From Bacteroidota bacterium (lineage in GTDB: Bacteria; Bacteroidota; Rhodothermia; Rhodothermales; Bin80): a stretch of DNA of 64,000 nt. How positions within the stretch are numbered: the first letter of the stretch is position 1; every line of letters begins with the position of its first letter. This document shows positions 9,490 to 18,441 of the stretch, in pieces. The position numbers and the translations under genes were made by a program. The stretch covers positions 19,016 through 83,015 of the forward strand of contig JAPOTE010000087.1 of the NCBI GenBank assembly GCA_026709335.1, written 5' to 3'. The notes below the pieces were generated by a model that saw only the letters and a list, made by a program, of their open reading frames with translations, was not told the origin of the DNA and made no database searches.

Positions 9490-9738
9490 ATGAACCCTGA
9501 TCGGTATTGGAAAATCAATCTGCGCTACCTGAGCATCCTTCTTGGAATCTGGTTTCTGGTTTCATTCGGCGCCAGTGTTCTGTTTGTGGAATTGCTGGAT
9601 CAGGTTCGTGTATACGGTTTTAAGCTGGGGTTCTGGTTTGCACAGCAAGGGGCGATTTATGTGTTTGTCGGGATAATTTTTGTGTATGTAATTCTGATGA
9701 ATAGACTGGATCGGCAATCAAATACGGAGGGTGCATGA
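9490..9738 (+). CDS. DUF4212 small membrane subunit of sodium:solute symporter
   Basis: An 82-residue protein with two transmembrane helices (about residues 15-38 and 47-70). It matches the DUF4212 family, whose members almost always precede a VC_2705-type sodium:solute symporter and are thought to be an accessory subunit. The N-terminal pattern MNPDRYWKINLRYLSILLG and the central GFKLGFWFAQQGAIYVFVG segment (given in parts) are characteristic. Its stop overlaps the symporter ATG in the ATGA arrangement at 9735-9738, supporting tight stoichiometric translation. A good GGAGG ribosome-binding site for the downstream gene lies inside its last codons (9726-9730). Confidence 0.92.
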   Translation: MNPDRYWKINLRYLSILLGIWFLVSFGASVLFVELLDQVRVYGFKLGFWFAQQGAIYVFVGIIFVYVILMNRLDRQSNTEGA

Positions 9739-11417
9739 ACGTACAGGCATGGACTTTTGTATTGGTCGGGTTATCCTTTGCTCTGTATATCGGAGTTGCA
9801 ATCTGGTCCCGTGCAGGATCTACCAAAGAATTTTATGTTGCCGGTGGTCGAGTTCATCCGGTATTGAACGGAATGGCAACCGCGGCAGATTGGATGAGCG
9901 CCGCATCGTTTATTTCCATGGCAGGGTTGATAGCCTTTATGGGGCGCGATGGCAGCGTATATCTTCTGGGCTGGACGGGTGGCTACGTGCTCCTTGCACT
10001 GCTTTTGGCTCCATATTTGCGCAAGTTTGGAAAATTTACAGTTCCTGATTTTGTTGGGGACAGATACTATTCTCAGACTGCTCGATTCGTCGCAGTACTC
10101 TGTGCGATTTTTGTTTCGTTCACGTATGTAGCAGGGCAGATGCGAGGTGTAGGGATTGTGTTCTCCCGATTCTTGGAAATTGACATTGTACCGGGAGTTC
10201 TAATTGGAATGGGGATTGTGTTTTTCTATGCAGTACTCGGGGGGATGCGCGGGATCACCTATACACAGGTTGCCCAGTACTGTGTGTTGATCTTTGCATA
10301 TCTGGTTCCGGCGATTTTCATTTCGCTACTAATGACAGGTAATGTGATACCGCAGATTGGGTTTGGAAGCACGCTGGTGGACGGCTCGGGTACCTATCTT
10401 CTGGATAAACTTGATGGTTTGAGTACCGACCTTGGCTTCGCGGCATACACGGATGGGCAAAGGGGTGTTATGGATGTCTTCGCTATTACTGCAGCTCTGA
10501 TGGTGGGCACTGCCGGGCTGCCACATGTGATCGTCCGGTTTTATACCGTACCCCGCATGCGGGATGCTCGTACGAGCGCAGGATGGGCACTCGTATTTAT
10601 TGCACTACTGTATACAAGTGCACCCGCGGTTGCGGCATTTGCCAGAACCAACCTCCTGACCACGATTGTGGATCGCCCGTATTCTGAAGTTCCCGGATGG
10701 TTTAAGAATTGGGAGCAGACCGGATTGATTGAATTTCATGACAAAAACGGGGATGGAGTAATTCAGTATGTCGGGCCGGCATCGGATCTGGAAAACGAGT
10801 TAACCATTGATCGAGATATTATGGTTCTCGCAAATCCGGAAATTGCCAACCTTCCCGGTTGGGTGATTGGATTGGTTGCAGCTGGCGGACTTGCAGCTGC
10901 ACTCTCTACTGCCGCCGGACTTCTGTTGGTCATCTCTACCGCCGTTGCCCGGGATCTCTTGAAAAAAGGATTTATGCCGGAAATTTCAGAAAAGCGAGAG
11001 CTGTTGACTGCAAGGATCACGGCAGGAGTTGCCGTTGTAATTGCGGGTTATTTCGGCATAGACCCGCCGGGGTTTGTTGCACAGGTGGTTGCATTTGCGT
11101 TCGGGTTGGCTGCGGCATCCTTCTTTCCTGCGATTATTCTGGGCATCTTTACGAAGTGGATGAACAGGGATGGGGCAGTCAGCGGAATGATCACTGGCAT
11201 TGTCTTTACTGCATGCTACATTATCTTTTTCAAGTTTGTACGTCCTGATCTTAACAGTTCAGAGTATTGGCTATTTGGCATTTCTCCCGAGGGAATTGGT
11301 GCTATAGGCATGATACTCAACTTTATTGTGGCGATCACAGTTTCCAGGTTCACCCCTCCTCCCCCGGCTTCCATACGTGCTCTAGTTGACAGAATTCGGG
11401 TCCCGGGCGAGGGTTAG
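9735..11417 (+). CDS. Sodium:solute symporter, VC_2705 subfamily (acetate/pyruvate-like)
   Basis: A 560-residue SSS-family transporter with about 13 transmembrane segments. It belongs to the branch related to ActP, whose members take up small monocarboxylates with sodium. Typical pieces are FYVAGGRVHPVLNGMATAAD, DWMSAASFISMAGLIAF and VAAGGLAAALSTAAGLLL. A hydrophilic loop about residues 335-350 holds DKNGDGVIQY, which reads like a calcium-binding EF-hand loop, followed by DRDIMVLANPEIANLP; this loop is common in the subfamily. It overlaps the DUF4212 gene by 4 bp. The substrate is not shown by the sequence; pckA and an acyl-CoA synthetase nearby fit, but do not prove, organic-acid use. Confidence 0.92.
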   Translation: MNVQAWTFVLVGLSFALYIGVAIWSRAGSTKEFYVAGGRVHPVLNGMATAADWMSAASFISMAGLIAFMGRDGSVYLLGWTGGYVLLALLLAPYLRKFGKFTVPDFVGDRYYSQTARFVAVLCAIFVSFTYVAGQMRGVGIVFSRFLEIDIVPGVLIGMGIVFFYAVLGGMRGITYTQVAQYCVLIFAYLVPAIFISLLMTGNVIPQIGFGSTLVDGSGTYLLDKLDGLSTDLGFAAYTDGQRGVMDVFAITAALMVGTAGLPHVIVRFYTVPRMRDARTSAGWALVFIALLYTSAPAVAAFARTNLLTTIVDRPYSEVPGWFKNWEQTGLIEFHDKNGDGVIQYVGPASDLENELTIDRDIMVLANPEIANLPGWVIGLVAAGGLAAALSTAAGLLLVISTAVARDLLKKGFMPEISEKRELLTARITAGVAVVIAGYFGIDPPGFVAQVVAFAFGLAAASFFPAIILGIFTKWMNRDGAVSGMITGIVFTACYIIFFKFVRPDLNSSEYWLFGISPEGIGAIGMILNFIVAITVSRFTPPPPASIRALVDRIRVPGEG

Positions 11418-11638
11418 GATTTGTAATTCAATTCTGTAAATCTTAGATTAAAGGGCGATCAATCAATCTGATCCTTGGATTCCCAATATCCATGAGTCCT
11501 CTTTCTCTCCTTTGCACTGTATGTATTGAAGTCAACGCACGTTGGCATCACAAGGGTGACAGGGCATATACTCGTTTTAGTGTAATTTCTGCGAATTCAA
11601 TATTTTTAGGTCATTAACATAATTTACGCCCTTGACCC

Positions 11639-13240
11639 ATGCAGCTTGCAGTGATTGACTATGTAGTGTTTGGTGCGTATTGCCTCCTTATTGTGTCGTT
11701 GGGGCTATGGGTTTCCAGGGAAAAGAAAGGGAAGGTTCGAGATGCAGAAGATTATTTTCTGGCCAGCAAATCTCTTCCATGGTGGGCGATTGGTGCTTCA
11801 CTGATTGCGTCTAACATCTCCGCGGAGCAATTTATCGGAATGTCAGGCTCCGGGTTTCGCCTGGGTTTAGCGATTGCGACGTATGAATGGATGGCTGCAA
11901 TTACGTTGCTTTTGGTTGCATGGTTGTTCATTCCTATCTACCTGAAGAAGGGCATCTACACGATGCCACAATTTCTTGAGACACGCTACGATGGTCGTGT
12001 ACGGACTCTTCTGGCCGTCTTTTGGCTGTTGGTGTATGTGTTTGTGAACCTCACATCTGTGGTCTATCTTGGCGCCCTTGCCCTGAAAGGAATCATGGGC
12101 ATTGCACTTTGGCAAGGCGTCTTGGCTCTCGCGATTTTTGCTACTGTCTACAGTGTTTACGGGGGACTTAAGGCAGTTGCCTGGACCGATGTGGTTCAGG
12201 TATGTTTTCTGATTGGAGGAGGGTTATTGACAACGGTTCTTGCACTGAACGCATATAGTGGTGGGGAAGGTGTTCTGGCTGGTTTTTCCAAGTTGCTTAG
12301 CGAAGTCCCCGACCGTTTCAATATGATTCTTCAGCAGGGTGAACTGCTGTATACGGATGATGATGGGATTCAGCAGGATGCATGGGAACTGCTTCCGGGA
12401 ATCGGAGTCCTCGTTGGAGGGATGTGGGTTGCAAATTTGTTTTACTGGGGGTGCAACCAATACATTATTCAACGAACCTTGGCCGCACCCTCGCTTCGGG
12501 AGGCCCAACGCGGGGTTGCATTTGCAGGGTTTCTAAAGCTGCTTTTGCCGCTCATTGTCGTCATTCCTGGAATCGTTGCATATGCACTCGCGGCTCCAAT
12601 CGGGGCCGCAGATGAAGCCTATCCATGGCTATTGAATGAGTATGTAGGGCCGGGATTGAAGGGACTCACATTTGCTGCACTGATTGCAGCGATCGTATCA
12701 TCTTTGGCTTCCATGATGAATAGCACCAGTACGATCTTTACCATGGATCTGTACCGTAACTATATCCGGCCAAACGCAAGCCAGCGGGACTTGGTACGAA
12801 CAGGAAGATTGGTTGCGCTCGTTAGTATGACTATTGCCGTGATTTTGGCACCGCAATTAGCCTCGCTGGATCAGGTATTTCAGTACATCCAGGAATATAC
12901 AGGCTTCGTAAGTCCAGGTGTTCTTGCAATTTTTGTTCTCGGGCTGTTCTGGAAAAAAGCAACCTCGAATGCAGCTTTGATCTCTGCGGTGCTCAGCATT
13001 CCCCTGTCGGTCCTGATAAAATGGGCCCTGCCTAGTATGCCATTCATAAACCGGATGGGATGGGTTTTCGTAATCTCCGCAGCTCTAATTGTGGTAGTTT
13101 CTCTGGTTGAGGGGAAAGGGAAAGACAGCCCCAAAGCTATCGCACTCAGCCGCAGCATTATCCAGACGGATCCATTGTTTGCGATCTTGTCCTTCGCAAT
13201 TCTGGCGATCACTGCGAGCTTATATGTGATTTTCTGGTAG
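11639..13240 (+). CDS. Sodium/sugar cotransporter, vSGLT-like
   Basis: A second SSS-family symporter of 533 residues, not a duplicate of the first. It resembles the Vibrio SGLT sodium/galactose branch: ASLIASNISAEQFIGMSGSGF (residues about 52-72, given here in overlapping parts ASLIASNISAEQF and FIGMSGSGF), then DVVQVCFLIGGGLLTT, WGCNQYIIQRTLAA and SSLASMMNSTSTIFTMDLY. About 14 transmembrane segments are visible. A 221-bp gap separates it from the VC_2705-type gene, so it probably has its own promoter. A sugar substrate is likely from the family, but its identity is unknown. galK occurs in this window but 40 kb away. Confidence 0.9.
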   Translation: MQLAVIDYVVFGAYCLLIVSLGLWVSREKKGKVRDAEDYFLASKSLPWWAIGASLIASNISAEQFIGMSGSGFRLGLAIATYEWMAAITLLLVAWLFIPIYLKKGIYTMPQFLETRYDGRVRTLLAVFWLLVYVFVNLTSVVYLGALALKGIMGIALWQGVLALAIFATVYSVYGGLKAVAWTDVVQVCFLIGGGLLTTVLALNAYSGGEGVLAGFSKLLSEVPDRFNMILQQGELLYTDDDGIQQDAWELLPGIGVLVGGMWVANLFYWGCNQYIIQRTLAAPSLREAQRGVAFAGFLKLLLPLIVVIPGIVAYALAAPIGAADEAYPWLLNEYVGPGLKGLTFAALIAAIVSSLASMMNSTSTIFTMDLYRNYIRPNASQRDLVRTGRLVALVSMTIAVILAPQLASLDQVFQYIQEYTGFVSPGVLAIFVLGLFWKKATSNAALISAVLSIPLSVLIKWALPSMPFINRMGWVFVISAALIVVVSLVEGKGKDSPKAIALSRSIIQTDPLFAILSFAILAITASLYVIFW

Positions 13241-13344
13241 ATCTGGTTTTGCAGGAATTGCAATTAGTCTGAATATCATCACACTTTAAGCGTGGGAAGC
13301 CAGGCTAACCAGTGGTTCTTGAGATCGGGTGAAGGAGATACACA

Positions 13345-13376
13345 GATCAGAAATACATTCCTGATCGTTTTATTGT
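13345..13376 (+). terminator. Possible rho-independent terminator of the vSGLT-like gene
   Basis: A 6-bp perfect stem (GATCAG at 13345-13350, CTGATC at 13361-13366) with a 10-nt loop is followed by GTTTTATTGTT, about 105 bp after the symporter stop. The stem is short and the T-run interrupted, so this is a weak call. Confidence 0.35.
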
Positions 13377-13414
13377 TAAAAATTAGGTTTGTCCGTCAAG
13401 TTACATCGCCACTC

Positions 13415-14983
13415 CTACCCACGAGGTCCGGCAGATTGAACTTCCGGAGAGCATTTACTGGCATATTGAGCAAAATTGTCCATGAAGAGAATGGAAAGGC
13501 GTGAAGCAGTTTCCTGATAAGCGTTTGGATCAGACCATAACTTTTCCGGAAACAAAAGATGGTCGGGGAGTCCAGGGCATTTGGTTGGAATGGTCAAGCC
13601 GAATACAGGTTCACGCACCGTAGGGACATCAAGTAATGCTCCACTATGGATTGAATCAATAATTGCCCGCGTGTAGCGGAGCTTAATTCGCTTACCGGTA
13701 TCACCGACAATTCCAGTGTTAATTAGCCAGGTGTTGGTCTGATGCCTTTTGATATTAGAGGCCAGTAACTCAGAATACTTGGCGGGATGCCACACCAGAA
13801 ATGCCGCGCCAAAACATGCAGAAAAAGTTGCAACAGGCTCATGTACGCCGACCTCGGTTCCAGCCACTTTTGCAGTGTAGCCGCTGATGAAATGATACAT
13901 GGCTTGCTCTGGCGTCAGACGTGCGATCGGTGGAAGAACTCCAAATGCATCAAACGTGAGAAAAATAATATTTGACGGATGCCCTCCCACACATGGGATC
14001 TGGGCATTCTGCATGTATTCAATTGGAAAGCAAGCACGAGTATTCTCTGTCAGACTCGTATTTGTGTAATCCACCGTGTGTGTAATCGGGTCAAAAATAA
14101 CATTTTCAAGGACGGTACCAAAACGGATTGCCCGGAGAATTTCCGGCTCCTGTTCCGCCGATAGGTTAATTACTTTAGCATAACAGCCGCCCTCGATGTT
14201 AAAAACTCCGTCTTCCGCCCAGCAGTGTTCATCATCTCCAATCAGCGCCCGTGCAGGGTCTGCAGACAGCGTTGTTTTTCCAGTTCCCGAAAGTCCGAAG
14301 AAAAGGGAGATATCTCCATTCTCTCCCTGATTTGCGGAGCAATGCATGGAGAGTACACCTTGGCGGGGCATGAGATAGTGCATGATGGTGAAAATGCCCT
14401 TTTTCATTTCTCCCGCATACTCAGTGCCGAGAATAACCATCTCCGCGTTTTCAAAGGATAAGTCGATACTCGTCTTGGATGACATATACGTCGTATGGCG
14501 GTTGGCAGGAAACATCCCCGCGTTGTAGACCACAAAATCTGGCTCTCCAAAAGCTTCAAGCTCCTCGTCACTGAGTCGAATCAGCATATTCCTCATGAAG
14601 AGTGCATGATAAGCACGTTCACAAATGATACGAACCTTGATGCGGTAGCGGGGATTCCAGCCTGCATAGCCGTCCACAACATAGAGTCGCTCACGTGTAT
14701 TGAGATAATCGCGTGCACGCTCGCGGTTGATTTCAAATGTGTGCTGATCTATTGGCAGATTCACAGCTCCCCACCAGACATCACTGGCACTGGGAGACAT
14801 TTTGACAATTCGCTTGTCTCGGGGGCTTCGTCCAGTTTTTTCGCCGCTTGTAATAGCTAGAGCACCACTGTTGGTAATGGCCGCTGTTGGTTCATTGCGC
14901 AGGGCATCTTCATAGAGTACGGCAGGTACCACATTCCGCCGGATATCTCTGACTTCGATGCCGAAGGAGGTCAGATCTAACAT
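13415..14983 (-). CDS. pckA: Phosphoenolpyruvate carboxykinase (ATP)
   Basis: PckA converts oxaloacetate and ATP to PEP, CO2 and ADP, the entry to gluconeogenesis. The 522-residue sequence carries the kinase-like P-loop [14 protein letters not shown] and the metal-binding stretch LIGDDEHCW just after it. It also has [16 protein letters not shown] in the N-terminal domain (residues about 45-60) and the [23 protein letters not shown] region (shown in part). The ATG at 14983 gives the standard N-terminus. It is convergent with the vSGLT-like gene and tandem with the acyl-CoA synthetase upstream, 84 bp apart. Together they suggest growth on fatty acids or organic acids, which is inference. Confidence 0.97.
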   Translation of the reverse strand: [522 protein letters not shown]

Positions 14984-15067
14984 ACGATGATTAGAGAAAT
15001 ATCAAGGTCGGAGATACGAAGGATCCTGATTTCCGTTGCATGGATCAGGGGTGTATCCATAGAATGA

Positions 15068-16801
15068 TCACGAATACAACTGGTCAATCTCCTTTTCGTA
15101 TTTCGCAAATACATTCTTGCGCCGGACTTTCAAAGTAGGTGTGAGCTCACCTCCATCAATCGTGAATGGATCAAGAGTCAAATGGAATTTTTTGACCTGT
15201 TCCCAGGCGGGAAGATTCTGATTCACTTTGTCTATTACGAGCTGAACTTCATTGGCCAAAACCTTTTCATCCGCTTTCTCCCCGAACGCTTTTTCTGCGT
15301 AGAGTGCATCCACAACGATGAGAGCTGCACAGAATTTGAGTCCGGGACCAATAATCACTGCATGTTCAATGAGAGCATGCGAGGCAAGTGCGGTTTCAAT
15401 TGGTGCAGGCGCAATATATTTTCCGGTGGACAGTTTGAAGAGCTGTTTTTTTCGATCAGTGATGTACAAGTGCCCATCTTCATCCAATTTTCCGATATCA
15501 CCGGTATGCAGCCATCCGTCATCGGTAATGGTTTCTGCAGTTTCTTCGGGCATATTATAATATCCACGCATGACATGCGGTCCCCGAGTCAGAATTTCGC
15601 CATCTTCAGCAATCTTGACCTCCACATCACGGATTGGAGTTCCAACGGAACGAGAGCGAAGCTTATTGCCCTCGTAGAGGGAAATTACCGGTGAGGTTTC
15701 CGTCAGGCCATAGCCTTGGCCGCAGTAAATCCCCAGACCATTGATGAAGGCCTGTACTTGCGGAGACAGGGCGGCGCCTCCACTGGTAAGTGCCTTAAGC
15801 TTCCCGCCAAACAGCATATCCCGTACCGAACTATACACGATTTTATCGGCGATTTTATCCATAATGGATGGTTTGGGATTTTCCAGGTCAAATTGCTCTG
15901 CCCGACGAAAAGCCCATCGTCCAATCATCCCTGCAAGTCCTTTTTTGGCTATAGCCTTGGTGATGATACCGGCATGAACCTTTTCAAGCAGCCGAGGCAC
16001 GGTAGTCATGTGCTCCGGACGCACATGCTGGAGGTCATCCATGAGCTCTTCGGTTGTTTCAATGAAATAGATTGGGCAGCCTGTAGAGAGATAGAAGAGG
16101 GACGCAACGCGCTCCAGTGAGTGAGATAAGGGAAGAAAAGACAACACGCGTGCAGGAACCTCGAAAGGGAGTCGTTCTTCCAATGAGAGAGCGTTCGTAG
16201 TTAGATTGCCATGTGTGAGCATGACTCCTTTTGGTTGCCCCGTAGTACCGGAGGTATAACATAGAGTGGCGAGATCCTCACTGGTTACGGATGCTTTCGT
16301 CTGGTTGATCAGGTCTGGTTCACCGGAAAGCTGTTCCTTTCCACGTTCAATCAACTCTTCCAGAGTGAGCATCTCGGGAGAAAATTTCCCAACAATGCCC
16401 ATCGTCCACTTTATGCTTGGGCTTGATGCCAGATCTTCAGGGCAATTATGATGTAAATTCTCGGATGATACCACATATCCGCACACAGCTGCATCTCGAA
16501 CGATATGCATAATTTGGTCGGCAGGCTGCGTAGTATAGATGGGAACACTCACAGCCCCCAGAGCGAGTAGCGCCTGATCAACAATGAGCCATTCTGTAGA
16601 GTTTTCCGAATGGAGAGCCACCCGATCTCCTTTGCGTACACCAAGGCTGTAAAAACCTGCTGCACACGCATTCAAATGTGCCCGAAATGTAGACACATCT
16701 GTATCAGTCCATGTTCCTTGTCGTTTGGTGGAAGCAGCAATGCCTGAGTTCCGAGTCAAGCCAGCGTCAACCAAGTCGCAGATAGTAGAGATTTTAGACA
16801 T
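15068..16801 (-). CDS. Long-chain acyl-CoA synthetase (AMP-binding, ACSL type)
   Basis: An ANL-superfamily enzyme that activates fatty acids through an acyl-AMP to acyl-CoA. The AMP-binding P-loop is LCYTSGTTGQPKGVMLTHGN; GYGLTETSPVI and the hinge region with WLHTGDIGKLDEDGHLYITD follow in order. The C-terminal ITDRKKQLFKLSTGKYIAPAP contains the catalytic lysine region. About 577 residues fits the bacterial long-chain, eukaryote-like branch. A TTG codon at 16816 extends the frame by five codons, but the ATG at 16801 (MSKIST) is preferred. It lies divergent from moaC with about 140 bp between the starts. Chain-length preference is not visible. Confidence 0.93.
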   Translation of the reverse strand: MSKISTICDLVDAGLTRNSGIAASTKRQGTWTDTDVSTFRAHLNACAAGFYSLGVRKGDRVALHSENSTEWLIVDQALLALGAVSVPIYTTQPADQIMHIVRDAAVCGYVVSSENLHHNCPEDLASSPSIKWTMGIVGKFSPEMLTLEELIERGKEQLSGEPDLINQTKASVTSEDLATLCYTSGTTGQPKGVMLTHGNLTTNALSLEERLPFEVPARVLSFLPLSHSLERVASLFYLSTGCPIYFIETTEELMDDLQHVRPEHMTTVPRLLEKVHAGIITKAIAKKGLAGMIGRWAFRRAEQFDLENPKPSIMDKIADKIVYSSVRDMLFGGKLKALTSGGAALSPQVQAFINGLGIYCGQGYGLTETSPVISLYEGNKLRSRSVGTPIRDVEVKIAEDGEILTRGPHVMRGYYNMPEETAETITDDGWLHTGDIGKLDEDGHLYITDRKKQLFKLSTGKYIAPAPIETALASHALIEHAVIIGPGLKFCAALIVVDALYAEKAFGEKADEKVLANEVQLVIDKVNQNLPAWEQVKKFHLTLDPFTIDGGELTPTLKVRRKNVFAKYEKEIDQLYS

Positions 16802-16942
16802 TAATTTAGGAATCAATAGATATTCAAGTCGTGTATACCCGGATTTGAGGATATTTCAGTGTGAAAGGGAATGTAGATCGTATATTGTACGAAAATCTGA
16901 AGACAAAAGAAATAACCCATTTAGTCAGATTCTGATTCATCC

Positions 16943-17431
16943 ATGACTGAATTTACCCATCTAGGAGATAAAGATGGAGTCCATATGGTTGATGTCTCAT
17001 CAAAATCGGTGACCGAGCGCTCCGCGGTAGCCGAAGGAGTCGTACATTTGGGATCTGCAGCATATGTAGCACTCATGGAACAAAGAATAGCAAAAGGGAA
17101 CGTACTGACGACTGCGCAACTAGCGGGAATCATGGGGGCTAAAGATACTGCACGGTTGATTCCCATGTGTCACCAGATACCCTTAAATGCAGTGGACATC
17201 GCATTTTCATTTAATGCGCATGCGCATACCATAAAGATTCAGGCCACCGTCACTTCATATGCACGTACAGGAGTGGAAATGGAGGCGCTCACAGCTGTGT
17301 CTGTCGCCGCGTTGTCCATGTATGATATGTGCAAATCTATTTCGAAAGCAATACGTATCACAGATATACGACTCATAACCAAAGAGGGGGGAAAACACGG
17401 CCCGTATTCCGTGAAGGATCTCTCTCAATAA
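16943..17431 (+). CDS. moaC: Cyclic pyranopterin monophosphate synthase MoaC
   Basis: MoaC acts after the radical-SAM enzyme MoaA in molybdenum cofactor synthesis, rearranging 3',8-cyclo-7,8-dihydro-GTP to cPMP. The 162-residue length, MVDVSSKSVTERSAVAEG start region, LIPMCHQIPL (CHPLPL in most members), TGVEMEALTAVSVAAL and YDMCKSI are diagnostic. K near the end in ITKEGGKHGPY corresponds to the family's substrate-binding lysines. No other molybdopterin gene is in the window, so it is detached from its pathway here. It is followed after 15 bp by floA on the same strand. Confidence 0.95.
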   Translation: MTEFTHLGDKDGVHMVDVSSKSVTERSAVAEGVVHLGSAAYVALMEQRIAKGNVLTTAQLAGIMGAKDTARLIPMCHQIPLNAVDIAFSFNAHAHTIKIQATVTSYARTGVEMEALTAVSVAALSMYDMCKSISKAIRITDIRLITKEGGKHGPYSVKDLSQ

Positions 17432-17446
17432 CCAATAGGGCAAAAG

Positions 17447-18436
17447 ATGCAGAATTTATTGAATTTGGGCAGCATGTTTATTATCCTGCTGATTCTTTTT
17501 GGTGCCATCCTGTTGTTGTACTTCGTTCCGATACGACTCTGGATCACCGCAATCTTCTCGGGTGTACGCCTTAAACTATTTCGCGACTTGGTCGGGATGA
17601 GGCTACGCCGGGTACCTCCGGATCGAATTGTTAAGCCGCTTATTACTGCACACAAGGCAGGAATTCCCGCTGAAACGCCCAAACTGGAGGCACATTTCCT
17701 GGCGGGTGGGAACGTCCAGCAGGTCATCAACGCGTTGATTTCAGCAGACAAGGCGGATATTGACTTGCCTTTTGAGCGTGCAACGGCAATTGATCTTGCC
17801 GGGCGCGATGTGTTTGAAGCGGTCCAGGTTTCTGTGAACCCCAAAGTCATTGAAACTCCCCCCATTTCTGCAATTGCCAAAGACGGGATTCAACTTCGAG
17901 CCATCGCTCGTGTGACCGTGCGGGCGAATATTGAACGGCTCGTCGGGGGAGCTGGCGAGGAAACAATCATCGCTCGGGTCGGAGAAGGCATTGTTTCCAC
18001 GATTGGATCATCCGATTCACATGCTGCGGTATTGGAAAATCCTGACATTATTTCGAAGACAGTATTAGCCAAAGGATTGGACTCAGGGACTGCATTTGAA
18101 ATTCTCTCGATTGATATTGCCGATGTGGATGTTGGCGAGAATATCGGGGCAAAATTACAGACAGATCAGGCGGAAGCAGACTTGCAGGTTGCGCGTGCCA
18201 AAGCTGAGGAGCGCCGTGCAGCGGCAGTCGCACTTGAGCAAGAGATGATCGCTCGTGTTCAGGAGGCGCGTGCCCGTGTTGTGGAAGCCGAAGCCTTGGT
18301 TCCCGAAGCGATTGCCGAAGCTTTTCGCAATGGCCAACTGGGCGTGATGGATTACTATAATCTGCGTAATATTGAGGCAGATACGGATATGCGCACAGCT
18401 ATTGGTGGAGAGACCAAGGGCGAATCTGCATCCTAA
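17447..18436 (+). CDS. floA: Flotillin-like protein FloA
   Basis: FloA is a membrane-anchored SPFH-domain scaffold that forms bacterial lipid-raft-like microdomains. One N-terminal hairpin or transmembrane stretch (about residues 5-30) is followed by the SPFH domain and a coiled coil rich in Ala and Glu (about 235-285). The ending [20 protein letters not shown] is typical of the FloA/YqfA family. At 329 residues it is of standard length. It begins 15 bp after moaC, which may drive it. It converges on the CNNM-type gene, the stops being only a few bases apart. Together with the PspA group on the other strand it forms a membrane-stress neighbourhood. Confidence 0.94.
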   Translation: MQNLLNLGSMFIILLILFGAILLLYFVPIRLWITAIFSGVRLKLFRDLVGMRLRRVPPDRIVKPLITAHKAGIPAETPKLEAHFLAGGNVQQVINALISADKADIDLPFERATAIDLAGRDVFEAVQVSVNPKVIETPPISAIAKDGIQLRAIARVTVRANIERLVGGAGEETIIARVGEGIVSTIGSSDSHAAVLENPDIISKTVLAKGLDSGTAFEILSIDIADVDVGENIGAKLQTDQAEADLQVARAKAEERRAAAVALEQEMIARVQEARARVVEAEALVPEAIAEAFRNGQLGVMDYYNLRNIEADTDMRTAIGGETKGESAS

Positions 18437-18441
18437 CCGGA

